A DNA stretch of 64,000 bases, from contig CAZBWN010000029.1 in the NCBI GenBank assembly GCA_964495905.1, positions 124,001 to 188,000 of the forward strand, in the 5' to 3' direction. This DNA is from CAJBLF01 sp964495905 (GTDB taxonomy: Bacteria; Patescibacteriota; Gracilibacteria; Absconditabacterales; Absconditicoccaceae). Of this stretch, positions 1 through 8,524 are shown piece after piece. How positions within the stretch are numbered: position 1 is the first letter of the stretch; each line of letters starts with the position of its first letter. A model generated the notes under the pieces. It saw only the letters and a program-made list of their open reading frames with translations, did no database searches and had not been told where the DNA came from. Position numbers and translations under genes: made by a program.

Positions 1-472
1 TGAAATGCTTTTTGACTAATTCTGGATATTTGATAACGGCTTGCGACATATCTTCAAAAATAATTCCTTTTGATGATCGTTTTTCTTTGATCTGATGATA
101 AACATTGAGAGAATCATATTGTCCTCCTGCTCCTGCAAGATATTTTTGTTCTGCCTCGGGAATTCAGAGCTTTTTGAATTTTTCTTTGATCTCTGCGGGT
201 ACATCTTCTCGATTGTGTGCATATCATTCCTGTTCTTGATGGGGCTTAGCATAATAGACAATATCATCCAGATTGAGTCAAGAAAGATCTGGTCATCGTG
301 TTGGCAATTGATGATTGCGGAAGATTTTTAAAGATTCCAGACGATGAGTAAGCATCCGTTCAGGTTCTTTTTGATCAGCAGAAATCTTCCTGACCGTGTC
401 TTCTGTGAGACCTTTGAGGTAGAGTTCATATTTTATCTTGTCTGATGATTCGAGGGTTGATTTGAGGGACAT
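1..472 (-). CDS. sufB: Fe-S cluster assembly scaffold SufB (partial, C-terminus beyond window)
   Basis: This is the N-terminal 157 codons of SufB, the scaffold of the SufBCD complex that assembles iron-sulfur clusters in the cytoplasm. Seen: a start at 472 three bases after the sufC stop, then family segments EPEWM-RLES, VYYAKPH, VPAEIKEKFKKLGIPEAE, KYLAGAGGQYDS and YHQIKEKRSSKGIIFEDM. UGA codons supply glycines, including the G of KLGIPEAE. Codon 39 (CGG, 356-358) stands at the tryptophan of the SufB motif EPEWM, which is one of the clearest signs that CGG means Trp here. It is the last gene of the sufC-sufB pair. The ORF is open at the left edge. Confidence 0.93.
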
Positions 473-474
473 AT

Positions 475-1248
475 TTATGTTTTTGCTATATCGGTAAATC
501 CTTCTTTTTTTATTTTTTTAATCAATTCCTGGGTTCCTTCTTTGATTATTTTTCCTTTTTCTAGGACATATACTTGATCAACGGGGATATGTTTCAAGAT
601 ATCGAATATATGGGTGATGATGATAAAACTGTTGTTTTCATGATTAAGTTTGGCCATCATTTTGACTACTGATTTGAACGCATCTACATCCAATCCGCTA
701 TCTATTTCATCTAAGAAAATATATTTAGGTTCTAAAAGCTTTAGTTGAAGTATTTCTATCTTTCTCCTCTCTCCCCCGCTGAATCCCACATTGAGATCTC
801 TTCGAAGAAACTCCATGCTGATTATGAGCTCTTCCATAATAGGTTTCACTAAATTTTTGAAGCTCAAAAATGTAGTCGGTGTTCCTGTTTTTGCATCATA
901 TATCGATTTGAGAAACTCAAATAGTTTGATGCCTTTGATTTCAGGGATATGCTGGAAAGCTACGAAAATTCATAGTTTAGCTCTTTCGCACGGACTTAAA
1001 GGTAGAAGGTTTAAGGTAGAAGGTGGAAGGTTGTCTTTTTGTTTTAATGTTGTTGTATTCGTAATTCGTAATTCTCAATTCGTAATTTGGTATTTAGGAT
1101 GTCCCATAATGGTCATCGCAAGTGAAGATTTTCCTGAGCCATTTTTTCCGATGATACAGTAATTTTTTCCAAGCTCGAAATTCATGGAGATATCATCTAT
1201 AATCGTTTTATTATCTACTTCTACGGAGAGGTTTGTTATTTTTAACAT
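475..1248 (-). CDS. sufC: SufC, ABC-type ATPase of the Suf Fe-S assembly complex, with a repeat-derived insert
   Basis: SufC is the ATPase that powers SufB/SufD in iron-sulfur cluster assembly. Seen in 257 residues: N-terminal LKITNLSVEV, Walker A GKNGSGKSSL, then GHPKYQ, the LGIFVAFQHIPEI Q-loop region, signature FSGGERRK, Walker B KYIFLDEIDSGLD and the switch histidine in IIITH. Between GHPKY and the Q-loop, where SufC normally has a short EVTEGEILFDGE-like strand, the gene reads QITNYELRITN and then PPSTLNLLPLSP. Both pieces are encoded by heptamer repeat arrays (998-1030 and 1055-1090). The frame stays open, so the protein is probably functional with an altered surface loop. sufB follows after two bases. 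Confidence 0.95.
998..1090. repeat. Two heptamer arrays inside sufC
   Basis: On the plus strand 998-1030 is built from AGAAGGT-like units, and 1055-1090 from AATTCGT-like units, each with 7-base periodicity. Three heptamers equal seven codons, so the arrays stay in frame and encode the odd loop of SufC. The same unit types occur at 8053-8080 and 26259-26296. Confidence 0.8.
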
Positions 1249-1251
1249 GAT

Positions 1252-1350
1252 GATAAATGATAAATGATAAATGATGTTGATGAGGGATTTAGTGTATGCA
1301 ATTTAAATCCTCCCCCACTTCGTGGTACTCCTCCTTTGAAAAAGGAGGAC
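1252..1350. repeat. GATAAAT heptamers followed by a dispersed AAATCCTCC...GGAGGAC hairpin repeat
   Basis: Positions 1252-1272 hold three GATAAAT units. Positions 1305-1350 hold a repeat that begins AAATCCTCC and ends AAAAAGGAGGAC with a variable middle. Related copies lie at 49493-49561 and 57801-57845. It fills the gap between sufC and the upstream gene. Confidence 0.7.
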
Positions 1351-1366
1351 AAAAATAGTTGTTTCT

Positions 1367-2539
1367 TTACTTATGTAAATTTATGAAGTCGCCTGAGTTA
1401 CCATAGAATTGATTGAACATATCGTTGATATATCTCTCTGGATCATAATTCCCTTTTCATCTGATATCAAGCATAGTGTTGATTCGTCACTGGTTGATAT
1501 TTTGCATATCCTGTAATGCTTTTTTTTCATCTTCATTGAAGAAATCTTTGTATTGCACTTCGTTTGATGCTTTTTTTTGCTCTTCTTCTTTTTCTTTTGA
1601 AGACAACTGATTTTCTTGTTTATTGTCTTCTAATTTCTGGAGTAATTCTTGAACTGAGCTTTCTATCTGTTGGTTTATCTGTGCATCATTTTTGGATCAA
1701 TCACAGAGTTCTTTTATACTTTTAGCATCCTTACTTTTGAGTGCATCTATCGTATTTTGATGCTGTTGTTGATACGATTCTAGTCATTGTCTTCCTTTGA
1801 TGATTGAGGGGATTATATTCTCGTAAGGTATTTGCATGCAGAGTGTAGGATTCTCTATCTTGTCAGAGAAATCAGATGTATATTTATTAGTGTTTTTCTG
1901 CATCTGTAATTGAAGCATTCCTACTTGTTCTTTACTTGTATCTAGAATAGAGCGTAATTTTTCGTAACAAGCAGAGTCTAAAATGGATACACTTTTGCTG
2001 ATATATTCTTCTTCTTGATTTAATATCTCTTTTGTATTTTTTATAACCGTATTCACTCCCTCTATACTTGTAATAATCGTTTGGCCTATCCCATAACAGG
2101 TTTTTATATCGACAACTGTAGACAATGAGATAATGGTTTTTTCGTTGCCTATAATTGCATCTGTTATTGTTTCCGAATCTGATAATTTTTTGGCGATATC
2201 GAAATTTTGCTGTGCTTGGGCTACAAATATCTGCGCATTCTCTAATCATGAAATACTGCTTTCTAAAGCATTTTTGTATGCTATAAGCGTTTGGATGGTT
2301 CCACGGTTATAGTAATCTTGACTCGTATTTCAGCTTATAAGCTGTAACGCTTTTTCATATTCTTGCTGTCTGATGTCTTCATTTGCCTGTAGGGTATTTT
2401 GTATAGCCGGTGATAACGTATTTAATAGTTTTGATTCGTTAAATGCATTTATGATGAAAATACAAGAAAATGATAATCATATGCATGCAATGATGATAGA
2501 GAGATGATTATTTTTTTTATTGATATGTCTTCTATTCAT
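1367..2539 (-). CDS. Membrane-anchored helical protein of unknown function
   Basis: I do not recognise a family. The 390-residue product starts at 2539 with a basic N-terminus (MNRRHINKKNN) and one hydrophobic segment (about residues 14-32), so it is probably anchored in the membrane or exported. The rest is polar and predicted mostly helical, with many Gln, Glu, Lys and Ser residues and a Gln/Glu/Lys-rich stretch near residues 290-320 that could be coiled coil. Five to eight UGA glycines interrupt it under the standard code. It lies in the same direction between another exported helical protein and sufC, downstream of pilB and pilC, so an envelope or pilus-accessory role is an inference from position only. 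Confidence 0.75.
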
Positions 2540-2611
2540 ATATCAAAATATTTCAGGATAATAACTCCTGAGAATATAGTATATATTTGTTGCTCAAGTT
2601 CAATGAATACT

Positions 2612-3343
2612 TTAAAACTTGTATTGCTGGAGAAGCTGGTCAATCTGTGTGAGGTCTGGTAATATCTTATCTCTGAATACGGTAAAATTTTGAGCTAATA
2701 TCTCTTGTTTAGTAAACAATAAATCATATTTTTTTTGTAGTACTCATAGATAAAATACAAGTTTTTGTGCAATACCTGTTTTGGCATTATATTGGATCCT
2801 ATTTTTTGCAGCACAAGTTTCATATTGAATAGATTCATCAAGTGATGTCTGCATGATGCTTTGGTCATATCTATCTATAGCATCAAAATATGCTTTATCA
2901 CTTATATTCTTTTCCACTAAACATGATTGCATATCTTCTTTGAGTATTCCCATCTCTTGTTTCATATATGCAGAAATAATATCTCATTTCTGAAGTTCTT
3001 GATTGCAATCACTAAGATATTTTGCTAATGCTTCTTCTTTATTCGTTGATAGGTTCAATATTCCGATAACATCTGTTTTGGTAAGCTCTTCCAATCTTTT
3101 TATGGTCATAAGCGTTTTTCCTTCATAATTAGTTGCTTCGATATTTTTTTCTGCTATAAAAAGGTGTAATTTAGTGATATTATAACTCAATTCATTGATG
3201 AGAAATCCGTGCGTTATCACCTCTGCAGTGTTTTCTTCAAAAATGATATCTCCTACTCCTACTTCTTGTGCATGAGAGGTATTTTGAAATGCTATGATTA
3301 TGGTAAGCATAAGAACTATTACAAATATTTTTTTCATGAGCAT
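2612..3343 (-). CDS. Exported helical protein of unknown function
   Basis: The 243-residue product has a clear signal peptide (MLMKKIFVIVLMLTIIIAFQ) with likely cleavage after TSHA, so it is exported. ATG at 3343 and ATG at 3337 (MKK) are both possible starts. The mature part is mainly charged helices, with Cys in SDCNQE, QSCLVE and ETCAAKN that could form disulfides. No catalytic motif is visible. It follows pilC by 15 bases and precedes the other helical membrane protein, which suggests one transcript and perhaps a pilus or envelope role. Confidence 0.75.
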
Positions 3344-3358
3344 TTGGAATATATAAAA

Positions 3359-4447
3359 TTATTTTATGACATTTACAAGTTCTGCCATCGGCAAGAAGAT
3401 CGATCCCACAATGACTCCTATCACTATAGCAATCAATGCCATAAGGAGAGGCTCAATGAGTGACATCAAAATATCTATTTTGGTCTGCAGCATATCACGA
3501 TAGAAGTCAGCCATCTTCTTAAGCACTTCAGTGATATTTCCTGTATCTTCTCCTACATGAATGATTTGGACTAATATCGGATCAAATAATGATGATCATT
3601 CCATAGATTCGGAAAATGAGAATCCCGCATTGAGATTTTCCTTGATTTCCATGACCTTTTTTTTGTAGAAAAAATTGGTAAACGCGTTTCCCATCAATTT
3701 CAATGAAATAATTGGACTGACTCAAGCACTATATAACTGGCTTAATAATTTGGAAAATCTGTACATATAATAGGTTCTCACAACTCCTGAAATTGCTGGC
3801 ATAGTCACCATCAGCTTGTCTATAAATATCTTGAATGGTAAAATATATTTGTATAAAAAATTATAAAGTGTGATCACTCATATAATGGTTATTATTATAA
3901 GATATCGTGTTTTCTGTAAAAATCCTGATGCTCACATCATAAATTTTGTCAGGCTTGGCAATGATTCTTGATTTGGAAACATTGTCACTATCGTTGGAAT
4001 CACATAAATAAGCAGGATAGCTATTGCAATGATAGCAAAGACGATAAGCACAATCGGATATGCCATCGCTTTCTTTATCTTTCCATTTATCCTTTCAGAA
4101 TTTTCAAGTTCTATCGCTATTTCATCCAAAATCTCTGGAAGGTTACCCATAGTTTCTGCCGATTGCACTAATGCGACTTCCTCTTCTTTGAAAAAATAAT
4201 TATGATTCTCCATCGATTTCGAAAATGTGGATCATTGCGTGAGTTGGTCGATCAAATCTTGGATAATCATAATCAATCATTTATTTGTTTCAGAATTTTT
4301 GATAGAAAATAGTGCATCTCTCAGTCCTAATCATGATCTTTGCGCTAATGCCAATAATCTGAAAAAATTAGTTTTTTGTTTGAGCTTGGGAGCAAAAAAC
4401 TTTTTGATGACAAATTTTTCAAAGAATCATAATTTGTTAACTTCCAT
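3359..4447 (-). CDS. pilC: Type II secretion / type IV pilus inner-membrane platform protein (PilC/GspF family)
   Basis: PilC/GspF is the polytopic platform on which the assembly ATPase works to polymerise pilins. Seen in 362 residues: two repeats of the T2SSF domain, the first with NLPEILDEIAIELE followed by a membrane helix (IVLIVFAIIAIAILLIYVIPTI), the second with FSFSESM, HVGEDTGNITEVLKKMADFY and a C-terminal helix ending LPMAELVNVIK. The GE[DE]TG motif of the family is intact. It lies just downstream of pilB, so the pair forms a minimal pilus motor and platform. The 5' end abuts an AGAATTT heptamer array. Confidence 0.92.
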
Positions 4448-4448
4448 A

Positions 4449-4485
4449 ATTAATTTAGAATTTAGAATTTAAAATTTAGAATTTC
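4449..4485. repeat. AGAATTT heptamer array between pilB and pilC
   Basis: Four to five AGAATTT or AAAATTT units in a row with 7-base period. The same unit recurs at 7035-7106, 21969-22008, 23490-23520 and 41385-41452. Confidence 0.75.
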
Positions 4486-4487
4486 TG

Positions 4488-5807
4488 TTATTTATCGAAT
4501 TTTGCTTTGATATATCTGTAGACTTCATCTAATGTTGTCATTCCTTTGATGATTTTGAAGACTCAATCCCTTTCTAGGTTTATCATACCTCTTTGCAGTG
4601 CTATGCTTTCCACTTCAAATGATGATTTACCTTCCAAAAGAAGATTTTTTATCTCATCGGTATAGTCCATCATTTCAAAGAGACCTACTCTACCCTTGTA
4701 TCCGCTTCCGTTACACACAGGACATGTTTCTCCACTTACAGGATCTTTTCCGCTTCCTGTATAAATCATTGCATCGTTGATGAAGTCATTTCGTTGTTGC
4801 TGATTTATTCCTCTGCTGATAATCTCTTTTTTGAGCGTTTCTTTGTCAAAATTCCTAAAACTTTCCTTTGCAAATTTATATTTTGGACTATCTTTTACTG
4901 AGGTTTGAATCTTACAATGTTCACATACTCTTCTTACTAATCTTTCTGCCATTACAAGGTTGAATGTACCTACGAGCATATAGGGTTTTGCTCAGAGGTT
5001 ATATACTCTCGTAATCGTCTCAGACGATGAATTGGTATGTACTGTAGAAAATACTAAGTGTCCCGTCATGGCTGATTCCATTGCCATATCGAGTGTCTCT
5101 TTATCACGGATTTCTCCTACCATCATGATATCTGGATCTTGTCTAAGTCCTCCTCTGAGTCCATTGGCAAAAGTGAATCCGATATCTGCTCTGATCTGTG
5201 CTTGATTGAGTCCTGCCATCTTGTTTTCTACGGGATCTTCATAGGTGATGATATTCACTTCTGTAGTATTTACATAATCAAGGCATGCATAGAGGGTTGT
5301 TGTCTTACCTGAACCTGTAGGACCTGTCATGAGTATGATACCGTTTGGATATTTGAGATGTCTAAAGATGATATCTTTGTTGCTTCCTTCTATCCCTAAT
5401 TCTTCCAATGGAGGATTCTTTTTTGATTTATCAACGATACGCATTACGAGACATTCTCACCATACGCTTGGAAAGGTATTGGCACGGAGATCGATCTCTT
5501 TGTTTGTCAGAGTGACACTTGATACTCTCGCATCTTGGGGAACTCTTTTTTCATCTGGTCTCATCTGTCCGGATTCTATCTTGAATTTTGAGATGATGCT
5601 CTCATGAAGATTTTTTGGATATTGAACAAGTTCTTGGAGTATTCCATCGATTCTGATTCTGATTCTGCAATAATTTTCCAATGGTTCGATATGGATATCT
5701 GATGCACCTGCTTCTACAGCAACTGTCAGAAGATTATCAAAAATCTTCACCACATCGGATTGGAGAACCGCCTCATCTAATTTTGTTTTATAATCGATAT
5801 CTATCAT
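4488..5807 (-). CDS. pilB: Type IV pilus / type II secretion assembly ATPase (PilB/GspE family)
   Basis: PilB/GspE is the hexameric cytoplasmic ATPase that drives pilin extension. Seen in 439 residues: ASDIHIEPLE at the start of the core, Walker A GPTGSGKTTTLYA, Asp box YEDPVE, Walker B DPDIMMVGEIRD, His box MTGHLVFSTVHTN, and a zinc-binding tetracysteine set CEHC and CPVCNGSGYKGR. Start ATG 5807 is chosen because upstream codons come from a heptamer array (5813-5843). The N-terminal domain found in full-length PilB is missing, which leaves a compact form. pilC follows after about 40 bases of repeat. Confidence 0.93.
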
Positions 5808-5812
5808 AAAAT

Positions 5813-5843
5813 GGTAATGAATAATTAAAAATGAATAATGAAT
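5813..5843. repeat. GAATAAT heptamer array at the 5' edge of pilB
   Basis: GAATAAT and TAAAAAT units with 7-base period sit immediately upstream of the pilB start. Translating through them in the pilB frame would add a repeat-derived leader (IIHYSFLIIHYHF). Confidence 0.7.
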
Positions 5844-5969
5844 AATTTCGGTATTTTTATTACATCTCAATTATACTTGGAAATGGTAAAAAAAGCAAAA
5901 AAATAGCCATCAAAATATGAGCTAAAAGATATTCTTACTCTATTATTTCTTAACTATATCCTATTTATG

Positions 5970-5997
5970 TTGACTTTATATATTTTATTTATATAAA
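5970..5997 (+). promoter_or_regulatory. Candidate sigma-70-type promoter for the 6034 gene
   Basis: TTGACT (5970-5975), a 16-base spacer and TATAAA (5992-5997) precede ATG 6034 by about 37 bases, in an AT-rich divergent intergenic region. Confidence 0.5.
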
Positions 5998-6033
5998 TAT
6001 ACAATAAAAACATAATAAAAAACAAATATTATC

Positions 6034-6414
6034 ATGGATACATTAGATCGAAAAGTAAAAGCAGAAATTGAAGCTACCAAACAAATAATCATGAACCTGA
6101 CAGAAGCTTATATTATTGTAGGTGGACCACAGGAGCAAATTATTGGTACTTTTAATTTCAAAACGATGTTTATTTGGACATCACTTGAAAAGGCGAATGA
6201 TTTTATTGAAAAAAGTCTTGACCCAAAGGAAGACAAACCTATGAAAAAATCAATGGAAGAACTTCTTACATTGGCTAGAAAACTTGGTTTTAGTACTGTA
6301 AGATTTGATTTTTGGGATAAGGGATGTCCGATTGATTATCCTTTCTTAAATTATGATTTAACTAATGGAACAGGGGTGCTTGACCTTCTTGTTACTTTTA
6401 AAAGTATCTCATAA
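6034..6414 (+). CDS. Small protein of unknown function
   Basis: The 126-residue product is not recognised. It has no UGA codon, so it is intact under any code. It looks soluble and alpha/beta: an N-terminal charged helix (LDRKVKAEIEATKQII), a strand-turn (IIVGGPQEQIIGTFNFKTMFIW) and a C-terminal region with WDKGCPIDYPF. A good promoter lies upstream and a rho-independent terminator directly downstream, so it is a monocistronic, expressed gene. Confidence 0.75.
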   Translation: MDTLDRKVKAEIEATKQIIMNLTEAYIIVGGPQEQIIGTFNFKTMFIWTSLEKANDFIEKSLDPKEDKPMKKSMEELLTLARKLGFSTVRFDFWDKGCPIDYPFLNYDLTNGTGVLDLLVTFKSIS

Positions 6415-6436
6415 TCATTTATTGTAAAAAAGGCCG

Positions 6437-6467
6437 GCTGAGGTGTATTACCTCGGCTTTTTTTTTG
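6437..6467 (+). terminator. Rho-independent terminator after the 6034 gene
   Basis: An 8-bp stem (6437-6444 with 6450-6457, one G-U pair) with a 5-base loop is followed by a run of ten T. Confidence 0.85.
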
Positions 6468-6611
6468 TTTGAAAAAAAGAAGCTATATCGTATACTTAGA
6501 TTACATGGTTTTTATGTTGTCAAAAAAGTTATGAATCCTAATCTTTGATTGATTATTGTCTGAATAATTATATGAGTTCTTATCTGATATCTTATTGCAA
6601 AATTATATTTT

Positions 6612-6911
6612 ATGTTTAAGATCAAAGGACAAAGAAGTGATGCAGTAATGAGATCTCGTAGTGTAGTGCTTGGACATGTTCATGAAAAAATAGCTCCTCT
6701 TTTACCTAACTTTCCTTATTCTTACAAGGATTTAGTGTTTTTGTGAAAAGGAGTCGATTATCTTGTCCTCGATGGGCTCTCAAGAGGAAATCTGACTAAA
6801 ATAATCTTTTTGGAAATCAAAAGTGGAAGTTCTACGCTCAATAAAAATGAGCAGATGGTCAGAGATTGCATTAATCAGAAGCGTGTGAGTTATGAAATAC
6901 GAAAAAATTAA
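6612..6911 (+). CDS. Holliday-junction-resolvase-like endonuclease (Endonuclease_Hje/PF10107-type)
   Basis: The 99-residue product matches the short nuclease family related to archaeal Holliday junction resolvases. Seen: LGKGVDYLVLDGL carrying the metal-binding Asp, then IIFLEIKSGSSTLNKNE with the E-x-K active-site pattern, ending VRDCINQKRVSYEIRKN. Family members usually have an extra N-terminal membrane segment, which is absent here. The likely role is cleavage of branched DNA, but the substrate is inferred. Two UGA codons give glycine, one of them in LGKGVDY. It lies just upstream of the CCG tRNA. Confidence 0.8.
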
Positions 6912-6960
6912 CTAATAACTAACAACTAATAGTGAATAGTGATGGAAATTTTATATTTAT

Positions 6961-7031
6961 AGGATCGTAGTTTAATGGTAGAATGCTGGCCTCCGAAGCT
7001 AGCGGTGTAGGTTCGATTCCTACCGATCCTG
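6961..7031 (+). tRNA. tRNA with CCG anticodon (Arg by standard rules; tRNA-Trp-like body, probably reads CGG as Trp)
   Basis: Acceptor AGGATCG pairs perfectly with CGATCCT (7024-7030) and the discriminator is G73 (7031). The D arm is GTTT-AATGGT-AGAAT, the anticodon stem CTGGC/GCTAG with loop CTCCGAA gives anticodon CCG, and the T arm is GTAGG-TTCGATT-CCTAC. No CCA is encoded. A standard annotator would call tRNA-Arg(CCG). The A1-U72 pair, G73 and overall sequence resemble bacterial tRNA-Trp (CTCCAAA loop) much more than tRNA-Arg, and the Arg identity base A20 is absent. With CGG codons at conserved Trp sites in this window, I infer that it is charged with Trp. Confidence 0.9.
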
Positions 7032-7034
7032 AAC

Positions 7035-7106
7035 TTCAATAATTTAGAATTCAGAATTTAGAAACAAAATAAAATTTAGAAGTTAGAATTTAAAATTTAG
7101 AAACTA
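7035..7106. repeat. AGAATTT/AGAATTC heptamer array between the tRNA and nth
   Basis: Heptamer-periodic AGAATT-type units fill the 84 bases between the tRNA and nth. Confidence 0.7.
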
Positions 7107-7114
7107 GAGACGAT

Positions 7115-7810
7115 ATGGATAAAAAAATAAAGTTTATATTTGCGTATCTCAAGGAGCTTTTTCCAAATCCAGAAACAGAGTTGCACTACTCTACTCCTTT
7201 CCAACTTGTTGTAGCGGTGATGCTGTCTGCGCAGGCGACTGACATACAGGTGAATAAAGTGACAGATACACTTTTCAAAAAAATCAAAACACCTGAGAAT
7301 CTTTTGGAAATATGATTTGCTACGTTTGAAAAATCTATTTCTTCAATCAATTACTATCATACGAAGGCGAAACATATATTTCAAACAGCTTCGCTGTTAA
7401 TTAATAATGAAAAATTAATAATGAATAATGAAGGTAATAAAAAATATAAAAATTGAATACCTGACACTCTTGAAGAATTGATGCAGTTTCCTGGTATAGG
7501 GATAAAGACCGCTAAAGTCGTTGCTCATGTGCTGTATGATAAACTGTTTATCGCTGTAGATACACATATCCATAGAGTAAGCAATAGGCTCGGACTCGTC
7601 AAAACTACTAGTCCAGAAAAGACTTCAGAACTTCTTGAAAAGCGTATCCCCGATAATTACAAACACCTGGCACATCACGCATTAGTCTTGTTTGGGCGTT
7701 ATTATTGTACTGCTAGAAATCCTAAATGTGAGATATGTAAATTAAAACAAATATGTTTGTATTATAAAGCTAATGTCATTGCGAGCAAAGCGAAGCAATC
7801 TAAAAAATAA
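7115..7810 (+). CDS. nth: Endonuclease III (DNA glycosylase/AP lyase)
   Basis: Nth removes oxidised pyrimidines and cleaves the abasic site in base excision repair. Seen in 231 residues: LSAQATDIQVNKVT, the helix-hairpin-helix FPGIGIKTAKVV with the catalytic Lys, catalytic Asp in AVDTHIHR, and the [4Fe-4S] loop with Cys spacing C-x6-C-x2-C-x5-C. Two UGA glycines interrupt it (7314-7316, 7456-7458). A heptamer array at 7394-7432 is translated as SLLINNEKLIMNNEG between the KAKHIF helix and the HhH motif, lengthening a loop. The C-terminal VIASKAKQSKK is encoded by a dispersed repeat. Confidence 0.95.
7394..7432. repeat. Heptamer-type array inside nth
   Basis: TTAATAATGAAAAAT- and GAATAAT-type units are read in frame within nth. 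Confidence 0.7.
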
Positions 7811-7853
7811 ATTTATTTCTAAGATTGCTTTGTCGTTTCACTCCTCGCAATGA
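7776..7853. repeat. Inverted repeat TCATTGCGAG...CTCGCAATGA at the end of nth
   Basis: Left arm 7776-7801 and right arm 7822-7853 can fold into a long imperfect hairpin. The left arm forms the 3' end of nth. A related copy is at 32969-33041. Confidence 0.75.
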
Positions 7854-7888
7854 CTCAATATTATTTATTCTTTTTTTGTATATTTATT

Positions 7889-8524
7889 ATGTTTAAACTT
7901 GTAGAACCTCAGTGATGAATTGCTATTTCTAAAATGCTATTTGCTTGGATGCAAGCGAGTGTTTTTTGGTCGTATCGAATTCCTGTCTTAGCTGATATAT
8001 TTGTATTCACTTATCCTATCTACTTCTTAGTACTTTATATCTATTGAATGGTACAAGGTAGAAGGTCGAAGGTGGAAGGGATGAAATATAAGATGGCATC
8101 TCTCTATATCTTTGCTGGAACTTGTGTAAGTTTTATTGTCAATATAGGTATCCAATTTTTGGTAGATAAAGCGAGACCAAATATCGTTTTGTGATTGGCT
8201 GATCTTAAACATGAGACAATCCTAAATAAATTTATGCCAACGAGCAGCTTCCCTTCCGATCATGCAACGGTTACGATGAGTATCGCTATGATGTCATTGT
8301 TTCGAGGGATAAAAAATAAAGATAAAAAATTCCTCCGATTTGGAGGAATCCTGATTATATTTTCATTGGTGACGGGGTTTGCTAGGGTGGCTTCTGGAGT
8401 ACATCGGCCTACAGATATCATCGCGGGAAGTCTTGTAGGGAGTATCGTTCCTTTGATTCTTATGCGAAAACCTATCTATAGATTTGGTACGGGAATCGCT
8501 GAGAGGATTGGGAAGATTATCTAG
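7889..8524 (+). CDS. PAP2-family membrane phosphatase (undecaprenyl-diphosphatase-like)
   Basis: PAP2 enzymes dephosphorylate lipid pyrophosphates and often recycle the undecaprenyl carrier of wall synthesis. Seen in 211 residues: several membrane segments, motif 1 DKARPN, motif 2 SFPSDHA and motif 3 FARVASGVH-x-PTDIIAG with the catalytic His. Codon 173 (CGG, 8405-8407) is the x of GVHxPTD, a position held by Trp or Tyr in PAP2 proteins, so it reads as Trp. An AGAAGGT heptamer array (8053-8080) is translated in a loop. The stop codon overlaps the stop of the convergent 872-residue gene. Confidence 0.88.
8053..8080. repeat. AGAAGGT heptamer array inside the PAP2 gene
   Basis: AAGGTAGAAGG-type units with 7-base period are read in frame as GRRSKVEG. 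The same unit type lies inside sufC. Confidence 0.65.
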